From Desulfocurvus vexinensis DSM 17965 (GTDB taxonomy: Bacteria; Desulfobacterota; Desulfovibrionia; Desulfovibrionales; Desulfovibrionaceae), in the NCBI RefSeq assembly GCF_000519125.1, contig NZ_JAEX01000013.1, positions 1 through 51,974 of the forward strand: a stretch of 51,974 nucleotides of DNA. The letters are read 5' to 3'. The notes under the pieces are model-generated. The model worked only from the letters and a program-made list of their open reading frames with translations. It was not told the DNA's origin and did not search any database. A program made the position numbers and the translations under genes. How positions within the stretch are numbered: position 1 is the first letter of the stretch; every line of letters begins with the position of its first letter. Positions 18,619-26,889 of the stretch are shown in pieces.

Positions 18619-18696
18619 CATGGGCTTTTGCATGACAGCGTAGATCCTGCGGCAAGGGCCCATGCTCGATCCTGAAAACAAACCAGGAGGAGCATG

Positions 18697-18969
18697 ATGA
18701 GCTACAGGAAAGCGAACGACGTGTTGCCGCGGCAACTGCTGCGCGCGATACAGGAGTATATCGACGGCGAAGTGCTGTACATCCCCCGCAAGGCGGAGAA
18801 CAGAAGGCAGTGGGGGGAAACGACGCAGAACAGGCAGCGCCTGCTGGCCAGGAACCGCGAGATCGCGGCCCGGCGCAGGGCGGGCTGCCCTGTGGCCAGC
18901 CTGGCGGAGCAGTACTGCCTGTCCGCCAAGGCCGTCTACAAGATCCTCGCCGCCGTGAACGGTGACTGA
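18697..18969 (+). CDS. CD3324-family small protein (Mor-like HTH)
   Basis: A 90-residue basic protein. The N-terminal half has the CD3324-family pattern (MSYRKANDVLPRQLL, then YIDGEVLYIPRKAENRRQWGE). The C-terminal half is a helix-turn-helix (RRRAGCPVASLAEQYCLSAKAVYKIL) related to the Mor/C transcription activators. It probably binds DNA; its targets are unknown. The second of two adjacent ATGs is chosen because AGGAGG lies six bases before it and family members start MSY. Confidence 0.78.
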   Translation: MSYRKANDVLPRQLLRAIQEYIDGEVLYIPRKAENRRQWGETTQNRQRLLARNREIAARRRAGCPVASLAEQYCLSAKAVYKILAAVNGD

Positions 18970-18972
18970 CGC

Positions 18973-19007
18973 GAAGCGCCCCGGACCCCCGGGGCGCTTC
19001 TTTGTTT
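18973..19007 (+). terminator. Intrinsic terminator
   Basis: A 12-bp perfect stem, GAAGCGCCCCGG with CCGGGGCGCTTC, closes an ACCC loop and is followed by TTTGTTT. It ends the CD3324-family transcript. Confidence 0.85.
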
Positions 19008-19094
19008 GCCAACCAAGAAGTGGAGTGCCCCGGGCGGGGTTTGCGGCTATGACGGCACAAACGACACCCCGAACACGACAAGGAGACCACGACG

Positions 19095-19817
19095 ATGCCG
19101 ATACCGACCCCGTTCACCGACGCCTACGACAAGGCCTTCCTGCTCGACACCATGATGGGCCCCAACGCCATGCGCATCGCCGAGGAGATGGCCTCCTTCC
19201 TGCCCCTGCGCCAGGGGCTGCGCGTGCTGGACCTGGGCTGCGGCATGGGCATCTCGTCCATCCTGCTGGCGCAGAAGTTCGGGGTCCAGGTCTTCGCCGC
19301 CGACCTGTGGATCGCCCCCACGGACAACTCCCGGCGCTTCCAGGCCCTGGGCCTGGAAGAGCAGATCGTGCCGCTGGCCGTGGACGCCACCAAGGGCCTG
19401 CCCTTTGCCCATGGCTATTTCGACGTGCTCTTTTCCGTGGACGCCTACCAGTACTTCGGCACGAACCAGACCATGCTGCCGGGCCTGCTGGAGTTCGTGA
19501 AGCCGGGCGGGCATGTGGCCGTGGCCGTGCCCGGGCTCTCGCGCGAGCTGCCCGGTGGCGAGGTGCCCCCGGAGCTGCGGCCCTTCTGGGTGCCGCAGCT
19601 GGACGACGAGTTCCGCACCCTGGCCTGGTGGCGGGCGCTGTGGGAGCAGGCGGACGGGCTGCGCCTGGGCCCCTGCCGCGAGATGGACTGCCTGCGCCAG
19701 GCCTGGGCCGACTGGCTGGAGAGCCCCAACCCCCACGCCCGGCAGGACGTGCCCATGATGCAGGCCGAGGGCGGGAAGTATTTCTCGCTGGTCCAGCTGT
19801 GCGGGCAGCGGGTGTAG
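19095..19817 (+). CDS. Class I SAM-dependent methyltransferase
   Basis: A 240-residue soluble methyltransferase. Motif I is RVLDLGCGMGISS (about residues 43-55), motif II ends in FAADLW, and motif III-like FSVDAYQYFG is followed by the KPGGHVAVAVPG strand. The substrate is not evident; the small-molecule (UbiE-like) type fits best. The start has an AGGAG site upstream (ACAAGGAGACCACGACG). It lies 37 bases before rsgA and is probably co-transcribed with it. Confidence 0.85.
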   Translation: MPIPTPFTDAYDKAFLLDTMMGPNAMRIAEEMASFLPLRQGLRVLDLGCGMGISSILLAQKFGVQVFAADLWIAPTDNSRRFQALGLEEQIVPLAVDATKGLPFAHGYFDVLFSVDAYQYFGTNQTMLPGLLEFVKPGGHVAVAVPGLSRELPGGEVPPELRPFWVPQLDDEFRTLAWWRALWEQADGLRLGPCREMDCLRQAWADWLESPNPHARQDVPMMQAEGGKYFSLVQLCGQRV

Positions 19818-19854
19818 CGCGCGGCGCCGCGCCGTCGGCGCAGGAGAGCAGGAT

Positions 19855-20937
19855 ATGGAATTGCGTGTGGATGTGACCCCGTTGCGGGCCCTGGGTTTCG
19901 ACGCCTGGTTCGAGGCCCGCGCGGGCGAGCTGGGCCTGGAGGGCTGCGGCTTTGCGCGTGTGGTGGCCGTGGACCGCGGGGCATGGCTGATCCGCGACGG
20001 GTCGGGGGAAATCCCCGCCGAGCTGTCGGGGCGGCTGGCTTTCCAGACCGAGGGCCCCGCCGATCTGCCCTGCGTCGGGGACTGGGTCACGGTGAGCCTC
20101 TACAACGACGGCGCGGCGGCCCTGATCCACCGGGTCTTCCCGCGCAGGACGCTGCTGCGGCGCAAGGCCCCGGGCGGCGCGGGCGTGCAACTGATCGCCG
20201 CCAACATCGACGCGGCCTTCATCGTCCAGTCCTGCCATTTCGACTTCAACCCGGCGCGGCTGGACCGCTATCTGGTCATGGCGGCCCAGGGGCAGGTGGA
20301 GCCGGTGGTCGTGCTGACCAAGACGGACCTCATCGACCCGCAGGAGCTGGAGCACAAATGCGCGCTGGCAGGCGCCGCCACCCGGGCCCGGGTCATCGCC
20401 CTGAGCGCGCACACCGGGGCCGGGTTCGCCGACTTCCAGCAGGCCCTGGCCCCGGGCAGGACCTACTGCCTGCTCGGCTCCTCGGGCGTGGGCAAGACGA
20501 CCCTCCTCAACCGCCTGCTGGGCCGGGAAACCTTCGGGACCAGCGCCGTCAGCGCCACGGGGGAAGGCACGCACACCACCACCCGCCGCCAGCTCGTCAT
20601 GCTCGGCCAGGGTGCCATGCTCGTGGACACACCCGGGATGCGCGAGCTGGGCATGGCCGGGGCCGGCGAGGGCGTCGCCACGGGCTTCGACGAGGTCGCC
20701 GCCCTTGCGGAGCACTGCCGCTACGCGGACTGCCGCCACGAGAACGAGCCCGGCTGCGCCGTGCGGGCCGCCCTCGCCAGCGGCGCACTGCGCGCGGACC
20801 GCTACGCCAGCTACCTGAAGCTCAGGAAAGAGGCGGAGTTCCAGGAATTGAGCGCCCTGGACAAGCGCAGGCGGGACAAGGCCTTTGGCCGCCTCGTCAA
20901 GGAGGTGAAGGAGCGCGGGCCCAGGCGGCGGGGCTGA
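19855..20937 (+). CDS. rsgA: Small-subunit biogenesis GTPase RsgA
   Basis: A 360-residue circularly permuted GTPase that tests maturation of the 30S decoding centre. An OB-fold occupies about residues 30-105. The GTPase motifs come in permuted order: G4 VLTKTDLID, then G1 GSSGVGKTTLLN, then G3 DTPGMRE. The zinc knuckle HCRYADCRHENEPGC is complete (three Cys and one His). It overlaps nothing and ends only eight bases from the converging radical SAM gene, with no terminator between. Confidence 0.96.
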   Translation: MELRVDVTPLRALGFDAWFEARAGELGLEGCGFARVVAVDRGAWLIRDGSGEIPAELSGRLAFQTEGPADLPCVGDWVTVSLYNDGAAALIHRVFPRRTLLRRKAPGGAGVQLIAANIDAAFIVQSCHFDFNPARLDRYLVMAAQGQVEPVVVLTKTDLIDPQELEHKCALAGAATRARVIALSAHTGAGFADFQQALAPGRTYCLLGSSGVGKTTLLNRLLGRETFGTSAVSATGEGTHTTTRRQLVMLGQGAMLVDTPGMRELGMAGAGEGVATGFDEVAALAEHCRYADCRHENEPGCAVRAALASGALRADRYASYLKLRKEAEFQELSALDKRRRDKAFGRLVKEVKERGPRRRG

Positions 20938-20945
20938 GGCGCGGC

Positions 20946-22019
20946 TCAGGCCAGCAGGAAATCGGCCCGGGCCTCGAAGGCCGGGGCCAGGCCCAGGGCG
21001 GCGTAGTGCGGGCCCAGGGCGCCCCGGTGGCCGAGCACGTCGCTGCGCCAGCGATCCGGGGCCAGCAGGCGCGTGGGCGGCGGGTCCATGGCCCGGGCCC
21101 GGGCCCGGACATGGCGCAAAAGCGCCAGGGAGCGCGCCAGCTGCCCCAGGGCCGGGTGCCACGGCCCGGCCAGGATATGGGCGGCCAGGTCCTGCTCCGG
21201 GGCCAGGCCGATGCGGATCACCGGCACGCCTGCCCCCCAGCAGGCCAGCAGGGCGTCGGCCAGGGCCGGGACCGTGGCCTCCAGCGTCCAGGGCGCGTAC
21301 TCGCCCCGGGCCAGGGCGTCGGCCAGGGCCGTGCCGCGCAGCACCACACAGGGATACAGGCGCACGGCCTCGGGCCCGTGCTCCAGGGCCGCGCGCACGT
21401 CGGCGTCCAGGTGGCCGGGCGCGTGGCCGGGCAGCCCGGGCAGCAACTGCACGCCCAGGGCCAGCCCGGCCCGGCGCACGGCCTGGCAGGCCGCGTGGGC
21501 GGCCTCGGGCCCGTAGCCCCGGCGGGCCGCCGCCAGGGCCGGAGCGTGGAAGGTCTGCACGCCCAGTTCGATCATGTCCAGTTCCTGAGCGGCCAGACGG
21601 TCCAGCAGGGCGGGGCTCACGGCGTCGGGCCGGGTGGAGCAGCGCACGCGCGTGACGAGCCCCGAGGCGCGGTAGCGCGCGGCCAGGGCCAGGAAACGCC
21701 CGGGCCAGGGCTCGGGCAGGGCGGTGAAGGTGCCGCCGTAGAAGCCCAGCTCCAGGGGCGCGGCGCCCTGGCGCGCGGCAAGCTCCAGGCGGGCTTCCAG
21801 GGCGCGCAGGTGTTCGGCCAGGGAGGCCGGGGCCGTGCCCGTGGCGGCGGGCTGGGCGCAGTAGACGCAGCGCCCCGGGCAGCCCTGGAAAGGGAAGAAC
21901 ACCGGGAGGATACGGGCCCGTTGGCGCGGCGGCTCGGGGTGCGGAAAGGCCCGGGCCCCAGGCGGGGCGGGGCTTTTTGCGTTCCCGGGGTGCCGGATTG
22001 CGCGAAAAGGCACGTTCAT
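20946..22019 (-). CDS. Radical SAM protein (Elp3-like, without acetyltransferase domain)
   Basis: A 357-residue protein. The iron-sulfur motif is CPGRCVYC (Cys-x3-Cys-x2-Cys) after FFPFQG. Further matches to Elp3-type enzymes are LGFYGGTFTALP and MIELGVQTFHAPAL. The C-terminal acetyltransferase domain of true Elp3 is missing. It resembles the radical SAM proteins often annotated as oxidoreductases of unknown substrate. AAGGA precedes the ATG. It is divergent from ihfA across an AT-rich promoter region. Confidence 0.87.
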   Translation of the reverse strand: MNVPFRAIRHPGNAKSPAPPGARAFPHPEPPRQRARILPVFFPFQGCPGRCVYCAQPAATGTAPASLAEHLRALEARLELAARQGAAPLELGFYGGTFTALPEPWPGRFLALAARYRASGLVTRVRCSTRPDAVSPALLDRLAAQELDMIELGVQTFHAPALAAARRGYGPEAAHAACQAVRRAGLALGVQLLPGLPGHAPGHLDADVRAALEHGPEAVRLYPCVVLRGTALADALARGEYAPWTLEATVPALADALLACWGAGVPVIRIGLAPEQDLAAHILAGPWHPALGQLARSLALLRHVRARARAMDPPPTRLLAPDRWRSDVLGHRGALGPHYAALGLAPAFEARADFLLA

Positions 22020-22029
22020 TTTAAATTCC

Positions 22030-22059
22030 TTGATAAAAACTCAAACCTTAGGTAATAAT
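22030..22059 (+). promoter_or_regulatory. Candidate promoter for ihfA
   Basis: TTGATA (22030-22035), 18 bases, then AATAAT (22054-22059), in a clearly AT-rich island. It would give a leader of about 170 bases. The leader carries a hairpin with an 11-bp stem (22136-22146 with 22156-22166) and no T-run. Confidence 0.5.
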
Positions 22060-22237
22060 TCAGAGACAAGGCCCGCCGAGCCCGGCCCGCGCGACGTGCG
22101 CGGCGCGGGGTGCCGCCCCCGGGGCGGCGGGTCCTTTGGCGGCGCCACAGGCCCCGGCGCCGCCAAGGGGGCGGGGGTGGCAGAGCCCCTGGCCGCAAGG
22201 AGCCGTCAAACCGGGGAAAGCGTTACGGAGGTCCATC

Positions 22238-22528
22238 ATGGGCAAGACGTTAACCAAGGCCGACATCGTTGACAGCATCTACGAGAAGTCCGACCGCAAC
22301 CGGGCCGAGGTCAAGGCCCAGGTCGAGTCTCTGCTGGAGATCATGAAGCAGTCGGTGAAGAAGGACCACGCGCTGCTCGTCAGCGGGTTCGGCAAGTTCG
22401 AGGCCTACGACAAGCGCGCCCGCAAGGGACGCAACCCGCAGACCAACCAGTCCATCACCCTGCCGCCGCGCAAGGTCGTGGTCTTCCGGTTGTCGCGCAA
22501 GTTCCGCGCCGAGCTCAATCCGCAATAA
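22238..22528 (+). CDS. ihfA: Integration host factor subunit alpha (HU/IHF family)
   Basis: A 96-residue DNA-bending protein. The beta-ribbon arm is GRNPQTNQSITLPPRKVVVFR with the intercalating Pro of the RNPQT tip, and the body has the family hallmark LLVSGFGKFEAYDKRARKGRNP split across the saddle. This matches IHF-alpha better than HU, but HU is possible. It binds as a dimer and shapes promoters, in particular sigma-54 ones. The ATG at 22238 has ACGGAGG upstream. Its last 14 bases overlap the end of the converging rlpA gene. Confidence 0.9.
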   Translation: MGKTLTKADIVDSIYEKSDRNRAEVKAQVESLLEIMKQSVKKDHALLVSGFGKFEAYDKRARKGRNPQTNQSITLPPRKVVVFRLSRKFRAELNPQ

Positions 22529-23294
22529 GGAAGCTCGACGCGAAGCGCCCTGCGAGTTCGGCATGGGCCCGCGTGGCGCGGGCCATGCCCTGGAACGCGC
22601 CCGCCTGCACCCGCCAGTACGTCGCGCCGGAAATCTCGGCCTGCTGCACCCTGCTCTGCCTGTACCCGGCGGCCCGCAACTGCCTGACCAGCCGCTCGGC
22701 GTTTTCCTGCACCCGGAAGGACCCCACCTGCACGTAGAAGGTCTCGGCCTCCAGGGCCTGGGCCAGGGTCGGGCCCTGCTGTCCGGCCACCCCCACCACC
22801 TCCAGGCGCACCCGCGCCGTGCCGGGGCCGAGCATGTCCAACTGCTCGGCCCCCGCGCGCGAGAGGTCCACGATACGGTCGCCCACGAAGGGCCCGCGGT
22901 CGTTGACGCGCAGGGTCACCTCGCGCCCGTTGTCCAGGCGGGTGATGCGCACATAGGTGTTCATGGGCAGGATCTTGTGCGCCGCCGTCATGGCGTGCAT
23001 GTCGTAAGTTTCGCCGTTGGCGGTTTTCTTGCCGTGGAAGGTCGGGCCGTACCACGAGGCCAGGCCCGTTTCCTGGTAGCCGTCGGCGGAGGACAGGGGA
23101 TAGTACGTCCGCCCGGCGATGGTGTAGGGCTTGAAGGTGCCCTTGGGCACGGGGCCCGCGCCGCCAGGGGGCACCTGGGCGGGCGCCTGGGGGCGGGCTC
23201 CGGTGTCGGGGGCGGTGGGGATGTGGCGCTTGCCGCACCCGGAAAGCAGCAGGGCGGCCAGCACCACGCAGGCCAGCAGGGCCGTATGCCTCAT
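22515..23294 (-). CDS. rlpA: Septal ring lytic transglycosylase RlpA
   Basis: A 259-residue lipoprotein that cleaves denuded glycan strands at the division septum. The lipobox LLLSGC puts the lipidated Cys at residue 20. A Pro-rich linker follows, then the double-psi beta-barrel (LASWYGPTFHGKKTANGE, with VNDRGPFVGDRIVDLS) and a C-terminal SPOR domain (about residues 185-259, FYVQVGSFRVQENAERLV). AGGAGG precedes the chosen ATG. It lies 76 bases after the prepilin peptidase gene, in the same direction. Confidence 0.94.
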   Translation of the reverse strand: MRHTALLACVVLAALLLSGCGKRHIPTAPDTGARPQAPAQVPPGGAGPVPKGTFKPYTIAGRTYYPLSSADGYQETGLASWYGPTFHGKKTANGETYDMHAMTAAHKILPMNTYVRITRLDNGREVTLRVNDRGPFVGDRIVDLSRAGAEQLDMLGPGTARVRLEVVGVAGQQGPTLAQALEAETFYVQVGSFRVQENAERLVRQLRAAGYRQSRVQQAEISGATYWRVQAGAFQGMARATRAHAELAGRFASSFLIAD

Positions 23295-23370
23295 CGCGTC
23301 GTCCTCCTGGGTTCTTCCGCTCAGGCAGTACACGAGGGGCGCGCCGCGCGCAACGCTTCTCGCGCGGGGG

Positions 23371-24168
23371 TCAGCGCACCGTCCCCAGATACCAGGCCAG
23401 CACGTCGTCGCCCACGAGGATGGCCAGCATGGCCCCCAGGCACAGGAAGGGCCCGTAGGGGATGGGCGTCTGCATGGGGTTGCCCTGGGCGTCGCGGCGC
23501 CCCTGGCGCAGGAGCATGGGCAGGTTGAAGGCGATGAGCGAGACGCCGCTGGCCAGGATCACGAAGGGCAGGTGGCGCAGGCCCGTGAGCGGCCCGAGCA
23601 GCAGCATGAGCCAGATGTCGCCCTCGCCCAGGCCCTCGATGCCGCGCAGCCTGCGGTAGGCCCAGCGCACCAGCCAGAACGTGCCCGCGCCCACGCCCGC
23701 CGCCAGCAGGGCGTCCACCAGGGGGATGCCCAGAAACAGCGGCGCGCAGACCATGGCCAGCACCGCGCCGATGATCATCGGCCACAGGGGCAGCATGAAG
23801 CTGGCCAGGTCGATGAAGGCCAGCACGATGAGCAACCCGGAGAAGGCCAGGTACACGGCGAAGGTCATGCCCGGGCCGAACTTCACGGCCAGGGCCAGGG
23901 CCACGGCGCCCGACAGGGCCTCCACCAGCGGGTAGCGCGCGGAAATGGGCTTGCGGCAGTTGCGGCAGCGCCCACGCAGCATGAGCCACGACACGAGCGG
24001 AATGTTCTCCCACCAGGACAGGAAATGCCCGCATTTCGGGCACTTGGAGCGCGGCGGGTTGGCGATGGATTCGCCCGTGAGCCCCCGGTGGATGCACACG
24101 TTGTAGAAGCTGCCGAGCACCAGGCCGAGCACCGTGGCCAGGATGCGGAAGACTGTGGTCTCGTCCAT
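23371..24168 (-). CDS. Prepilin peptidase (A24 family)
   Basis: A 265-residue inner-membrane aspartic protease that removes leader peptides from type IV pilins or pseudopilins and often N-methylates the new N-terminus. After the first helix (GSFYNVCIHR) comes the cytoplasmic zinc loop CPKCGHF...CRNCRKP. The catalytic Asp pair lies in LAFIDLASFMLPL and in the GEGD motif of LGEGDIWLM. Start MDETTVF is chosen; an in-frame ATG at 24210 is an alternative with a weak site. No pilin gene adjoins it. Confidence 0.88.
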   Translation of the reverse strand: MDETTVFRILATVLGLVLGSFYNVCIHRGLTGESIANPPRSKCPKCGHFLSWWENIPLVSWLMLRGRCRNCRKPISARYPLVEALSGAVALALAVKFGPGMTFAVYLAFSGLLIVLAFIDLASFMLPLWPMIIGAVLAMVCAPLFLGIPLVDALLAAGVGAGTFWLVRWAYRRLRGIEGLGEGDIWLMLLLGPLTGLRHLPFVILASGVSLIAFNLPMLLRQGRRDAQGNPMQTPIPYGPFLCLGAMLAILVGDDVLAWYLGTVR

Positions 24169-24301
24169 GCGCGCCGCCTTGCGGTTGAATGCGCCCGGGT
24201 TTTCGGGCATGGTCTTTTCCGCTTCGCCAATCCGAGTGGGTACTGGATTTCCGGCCCGGCCACAAGCCGGGCCCCCGGCCCGCAGCCCAGGAGAACAACC
24301 C

Positions 24302-25597
24302 ATGCAGTGCGCGCCCAGGTTCATCCCCCGGCTCTCCCAGGAGCAGCTCCACGACATCCAGCTCGCGGGCCTCAAATGGACCGTGGAGCACGCCTACGCC
24401 AACAGCCCGGCCTACCGCGCCAAGTTCGAGGCCGCAGGCCTGGCCCCGGGGGATGTGCGCTTCCTGGACGACCTGGCCCGGCTGCCCTTCACCGACGTGG
24501 ACGACCTGCGCGAGGGCTACCCCATGCCCCTGCGCTGCGTGCCCGAGGAGCGCCTGGTGCGCATCCACGCCTCCAGCGGCACAACGGGCAAGCGCAAGGT
24601 CATGGTCTACACCCAGGGCGACGTGGACACCTGGAAGACGATGATGGCCCGCTGCTTCGAGCTGGCGGAGCTGACCCCGCGCGACCGGGTGCAGATCGCC
24701 GTGGGCTACGGGCTGTGGACCGCCGGAGCGGGCTTCCAGCTCGGTTGCGAGCATTTCGGGGCCACGGCCCTGCCCGTGGGCCCGGGCAACCTGGAAATCC
24801 AGATGCAGCTGATCACCGACCTGGGCGCCACCTGCCTGTGCTCCACGGCCTCCATGGCCCTGCTGCTGGGCGAGGAGGTCGAAAAACACGGCCTGCGCGA
24901 GCAGATCGCGCTGAAAAAATGCATCTTCGGCGCCGAGGCGCACACGCCCAAGATGCGTGCGCGCTTCGAGGCCCTGCTGGGGCTGGAGCACAGCTTCGAC
25001 ATCTCGGGCATGACCGAGCTGTACGGCCCGGGCGCGGGGCTGGAATGCACGGCCCACGCGGGCATCCATTACTGGGCCGACATGTACATCCTGGAGATCC
25101 TCGACCCGGCGACCCTGCAACCCGTGGCCCCGGGGCAGACCGGGGAGATGGTCGTGACCACCCTGCGCAAGGAGGGCGCGCCGCTCATCCGCTACCGCAC
25201 CCACGACCTGACGCGGCTTTTGCCCGGGGAGTGCGCCTGCGGGGTGGCCATGCCGCGCCACGACAGGATCCTGGGCCGCTCCGACGACATGATCATCTTC
25301 CGGGGCGTGAACATCTACCCCGGGCAGATCGCCGCCGTGCTGGAGAAGTTCCCCGAGGCGGGCAGCGAATACCAGATCGTGCTGACGCGCACGGGCGGGC
25401 GCGACTCCATGCGCATCAAGGTCGAGCGCGCCCGGGACGCCCAGGCCGGGGACGACGCGGGCGCGGCCAAGGCCGTTGCCGAGGCCCTGCACCACCAGCT
25501 TATGGCCCGCGCCAGCGTGGAGATCGTGGATTTTGGCTCCCTGCCGCGCTCCTTCGCCAAGACCAAGCGCGTCATCGACGAGCGCGACCAGGCCTAG
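24302..25597 (+). CDS. Phenylacetate-CoA ligase-like AMP-forming enzyme
   Basis: A 431-residue adenylate-forming ligase of the PaaK type. The nucleotide loop is SSGTTGKRKVMVYT (about residue 93 on), followed by the A5-like GMTELYGPG and by RTHDLTRLLPGECACG near the C-terminal hinge (LGRSDDMIIFRGVNIYPGQI). The C-terminal swivelling domain has the catalytic Lys region PRSFAKTKRV. It activates an aryl or related carboxylate with ATP and CoA; in sulfate reducers the substrate may be phenylacetate or indoleacetate from amino acids. AGGAG lies eight bases before the ATG. Confidence 0.9.
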   Translation: MQCAPRFIPRLSQEQLHDIQLAGLKWTVEHAYANSPAYRAKFEAAGLAPGDVRFLDDLARLPFTDVDDLREGYPMPLRCVPEERLVRIHASSGTTGKRKVMVYTQGDVDTWKTMMARCFELAELTPRDRVQIAVGYGLWTAGAGFQLGCEHFGATALPVGPGNLEIQMQLITDLGATCLCSTASMALLLGEEVEKHGLREQIALKKCIFGAEAHTPKMRARFEALLGLEHSFDISGMTELYGPGAGLECTAHAGIHYWADMYILEILDPATLQPVAPGQTGEMVVTTLRKEGAPLIRYRTHDLTRLLPGECACGVAMPRHDRILGRSDDMIIFRGVNIYPGQIAAVLEKFPEAGSEYQIVLTRTGGRDSMRIKVERARDAQAGDDAGAAKAVAEALHHQLMARASVEIVDFGSLPRSFAKTKRVIDERDQA

Positions 25598-25920
25598 CCG
25601 GGCCGCCCCGCAGGGCGCGCCGCCGCGCTGCCCGGGACATCCAAGCCCCTGCGTCTGCCCCGGGACGCGGGGGCCTGGTTTTTTCGCGCCGCCCGGGGCC
25701 ACCGGACGGGGCTTCCGTCAACCGCTGGCCGCGCGGGGCGCAAAAATCCAGGGGCCTGCGGCAGGCAAGGCGCGGCCCAAGGATTTCCGCGCCTGCCGCC
25801 GGGCTTGCGAGGCGGGCTTCCGGATGGTGCGGGCCTGCGGGCGGGGGTGGCCTTCGCGGCCAGGCGGGGGTATGCTCCGGGCAGCAGGCGAGCCAGCCGC
25901 CAGGCTGGCGAGGAGGAGTC
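25598..25920. other. Intergenic region after the ligase gene
   Basis: A 323-base GC-rich gap. It holds a good terminator at 25645-25684 and then about 235 bases with no feature I can support except the GAGGAGG ribosome site of the next gene. Confidence 0.45.
25645..25684 (+). terminator. Intrinsic terminator of the ligase gene
   Basis: An 11-bp stem, GCCCCTGCGTC (25645-25655) with GACGCGGGGGC (25664-25674), including one G-T pair, is followed by CTGGTTTTTT. Confidence 0.8.
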
Positions 25921-26262
25921 ATGCCAGACGTCATCGCCGTGGCCGCCGCAGGCCCGGACCCCGGCAGCCCGGTGGAGCCGGTCATCGGCCGGGCGGACTA
26001 TTTTCTGTTCTTCGACGCGCGCGGAGCCTTCGTGCGCGCCCAGGCCAACCCGCACCGCGACCTGAGCCAGGGCAGCGGCACCCTCGTGGCGCGGATGCTC
26101 ATCGAGGCCGGGGCACGGGCCGTGCTGGGGGGCAACGTGGGGCCCAAGGCGGCCCTGGCCCTGCGCGGGGCGGGGGTCAGCGTGAGCTGCCCGCACCAGG
26201 GCCCGGCCGGCGAGGCCGTGGCCCGTTTCCTGGCCGTGGAGCGTGACCTGCCCGGCGCCTGA
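25921..26262 (+). CDS. NifX/NifB-C-type dinitrogenase cofactor-family protein
   Basis: A 113-residue protein with the small ribonuclease-H-like fold of the NifX/NafY/NifB C-terminal family. It begins with a strand-and-loop VIAVAAAGPDPGSPVEPVIGRADYFLFFD and ends with the family block GARAVLGGNVGPKAALALRGAGVSV. Stand-alone members bind or carry iron-sulfur or molybdenum clusters, but many outside nif clusters have no known role. No other nif gene is nearby. The ATG directly follows GAGGAGGAGTC. Confidence 0.85.
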   Translation: MPDVIAVAAAGPDPGSPVEPVIGRADYFLFFDARGAFVRAQANPHRDLSQGSGTLVARMLIEAGARAVLGGNVGPKAALALRGAGVSVSCPHQGPAGEAVARFLAVERDLPGA

Positions 26263-26300
26263 CGGGGGCTTGCGGGCATCCCCCGCCCCCGATGGAAAAG

Positions 26301-26345
26301 GGCGCACCCGGGCAGCAGCGCTGCTGCCCGGATGCGCCTTTCTTC
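26301..26345. terminator. Bidirectional terminator between the NifX-like and purE genes
   Basis: A long hairpin, GGCGCA then CCGGGCAGCAG, closing on CTGCTGCCCGG then TGCGCC, is followed on the plus strand by TTTCTT. AAAAGGG on the other side supplies a T-rich tail for the leftward gene. Confidence 0.8.
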
Positions 26346-26394
26346 CCGGCCGGAGCTCTGCCGGATTTTTGGCTGCGGCTTCGCCGCCTCTGCC

Positions 26395-26889
26395 CTACTT
26401 CCTGGCCGCCAGTTCCGTCGCGGCCTTGTCCACCGAGGCCTTGAACTCCTCGCGGGCGGCGCGCAGCCGGGCTTCCAGGTCCTTGTCCGTCAGGGCCAGG
26501 ATCTGGGCGGCGAGCCAGGCGGCGTTGCGCGCCCCGGCCTTGTCCAGGGCCACGGTGCCCACGGGGAAGCCGGGGGGCATCATGACGGTGGCCAGCAGGG
26601 CGTCCATGCCGCCCAGGGCCGAGGCCGTCACGGGGATTCCCAGCACGGGGCGCACGGTCTTGGCGGCCACGGCGCCTGCCAGGTGGGCGGCCATGCCTGC
26701 CGCGCAGATGAAGACCTGGCAGCCCTTGGCCTCCAGGTCGGCCACCAGGGCGGCGGTGCGTTCGGGGGTGCGGTGGGCGCTGGTGACGGTGAACAGGTAG
26801 TCGATGCCCAGGCTGTCCAGCACGTCGGCGCAGGGCCGGACCATGGGTTCATCGGAAATGCTGCCCATGAAGATGGCGACGCGACTCAT
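26395..26889 (-). CDS. purE: N5-carboxyaminoimidazole ribonucleotide mutase
   Basis: A 164-residue class I PurE that converts N5-CAIR to CAIR in purine synthesis. The phosphate-binding start is MGSISDEP, the catalytic His is in TSAHRTPE, and GIPVTASALGGMDALLATVMMPPGFPVGTVA forms the rest of the active site in segments. AGGAG precedes the ATG. It lies downstream of purD, separated from it by 228 bases that include a 25-bp inverted repeat. Confidence 0.96.
   Translation of the reverse strand: MSRVAIFMGSISDEPMVRPCADVLDSLGIDYLFTVTSAHRTPERTAALVADLEAKGCQVFICAAGMAAHLAGAVAAKTVRPVLGIPVTASALGGMDALLATVMMPPGFPVGTVALDKAGARNAAWLAAQILALTDKDLEARLRAAREEFKASVDKAATELAARK

Larger units (their letters stand above)
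18411..18696. other. Intergenic region with promoter, mini-ORF and long-range stem
   Basis: Between the ZIP gene and the CD3324 gene. It contains a TTGACA promoter candidate, an 11-codon frame with its own ribosome site, and complementary arms AGCATGGGC (18617-18625) and GCCCATGCT (18658-18666) that could form a 9-bp stem with a 32-base loop before the next ribosome site. Confidence 0.5.
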
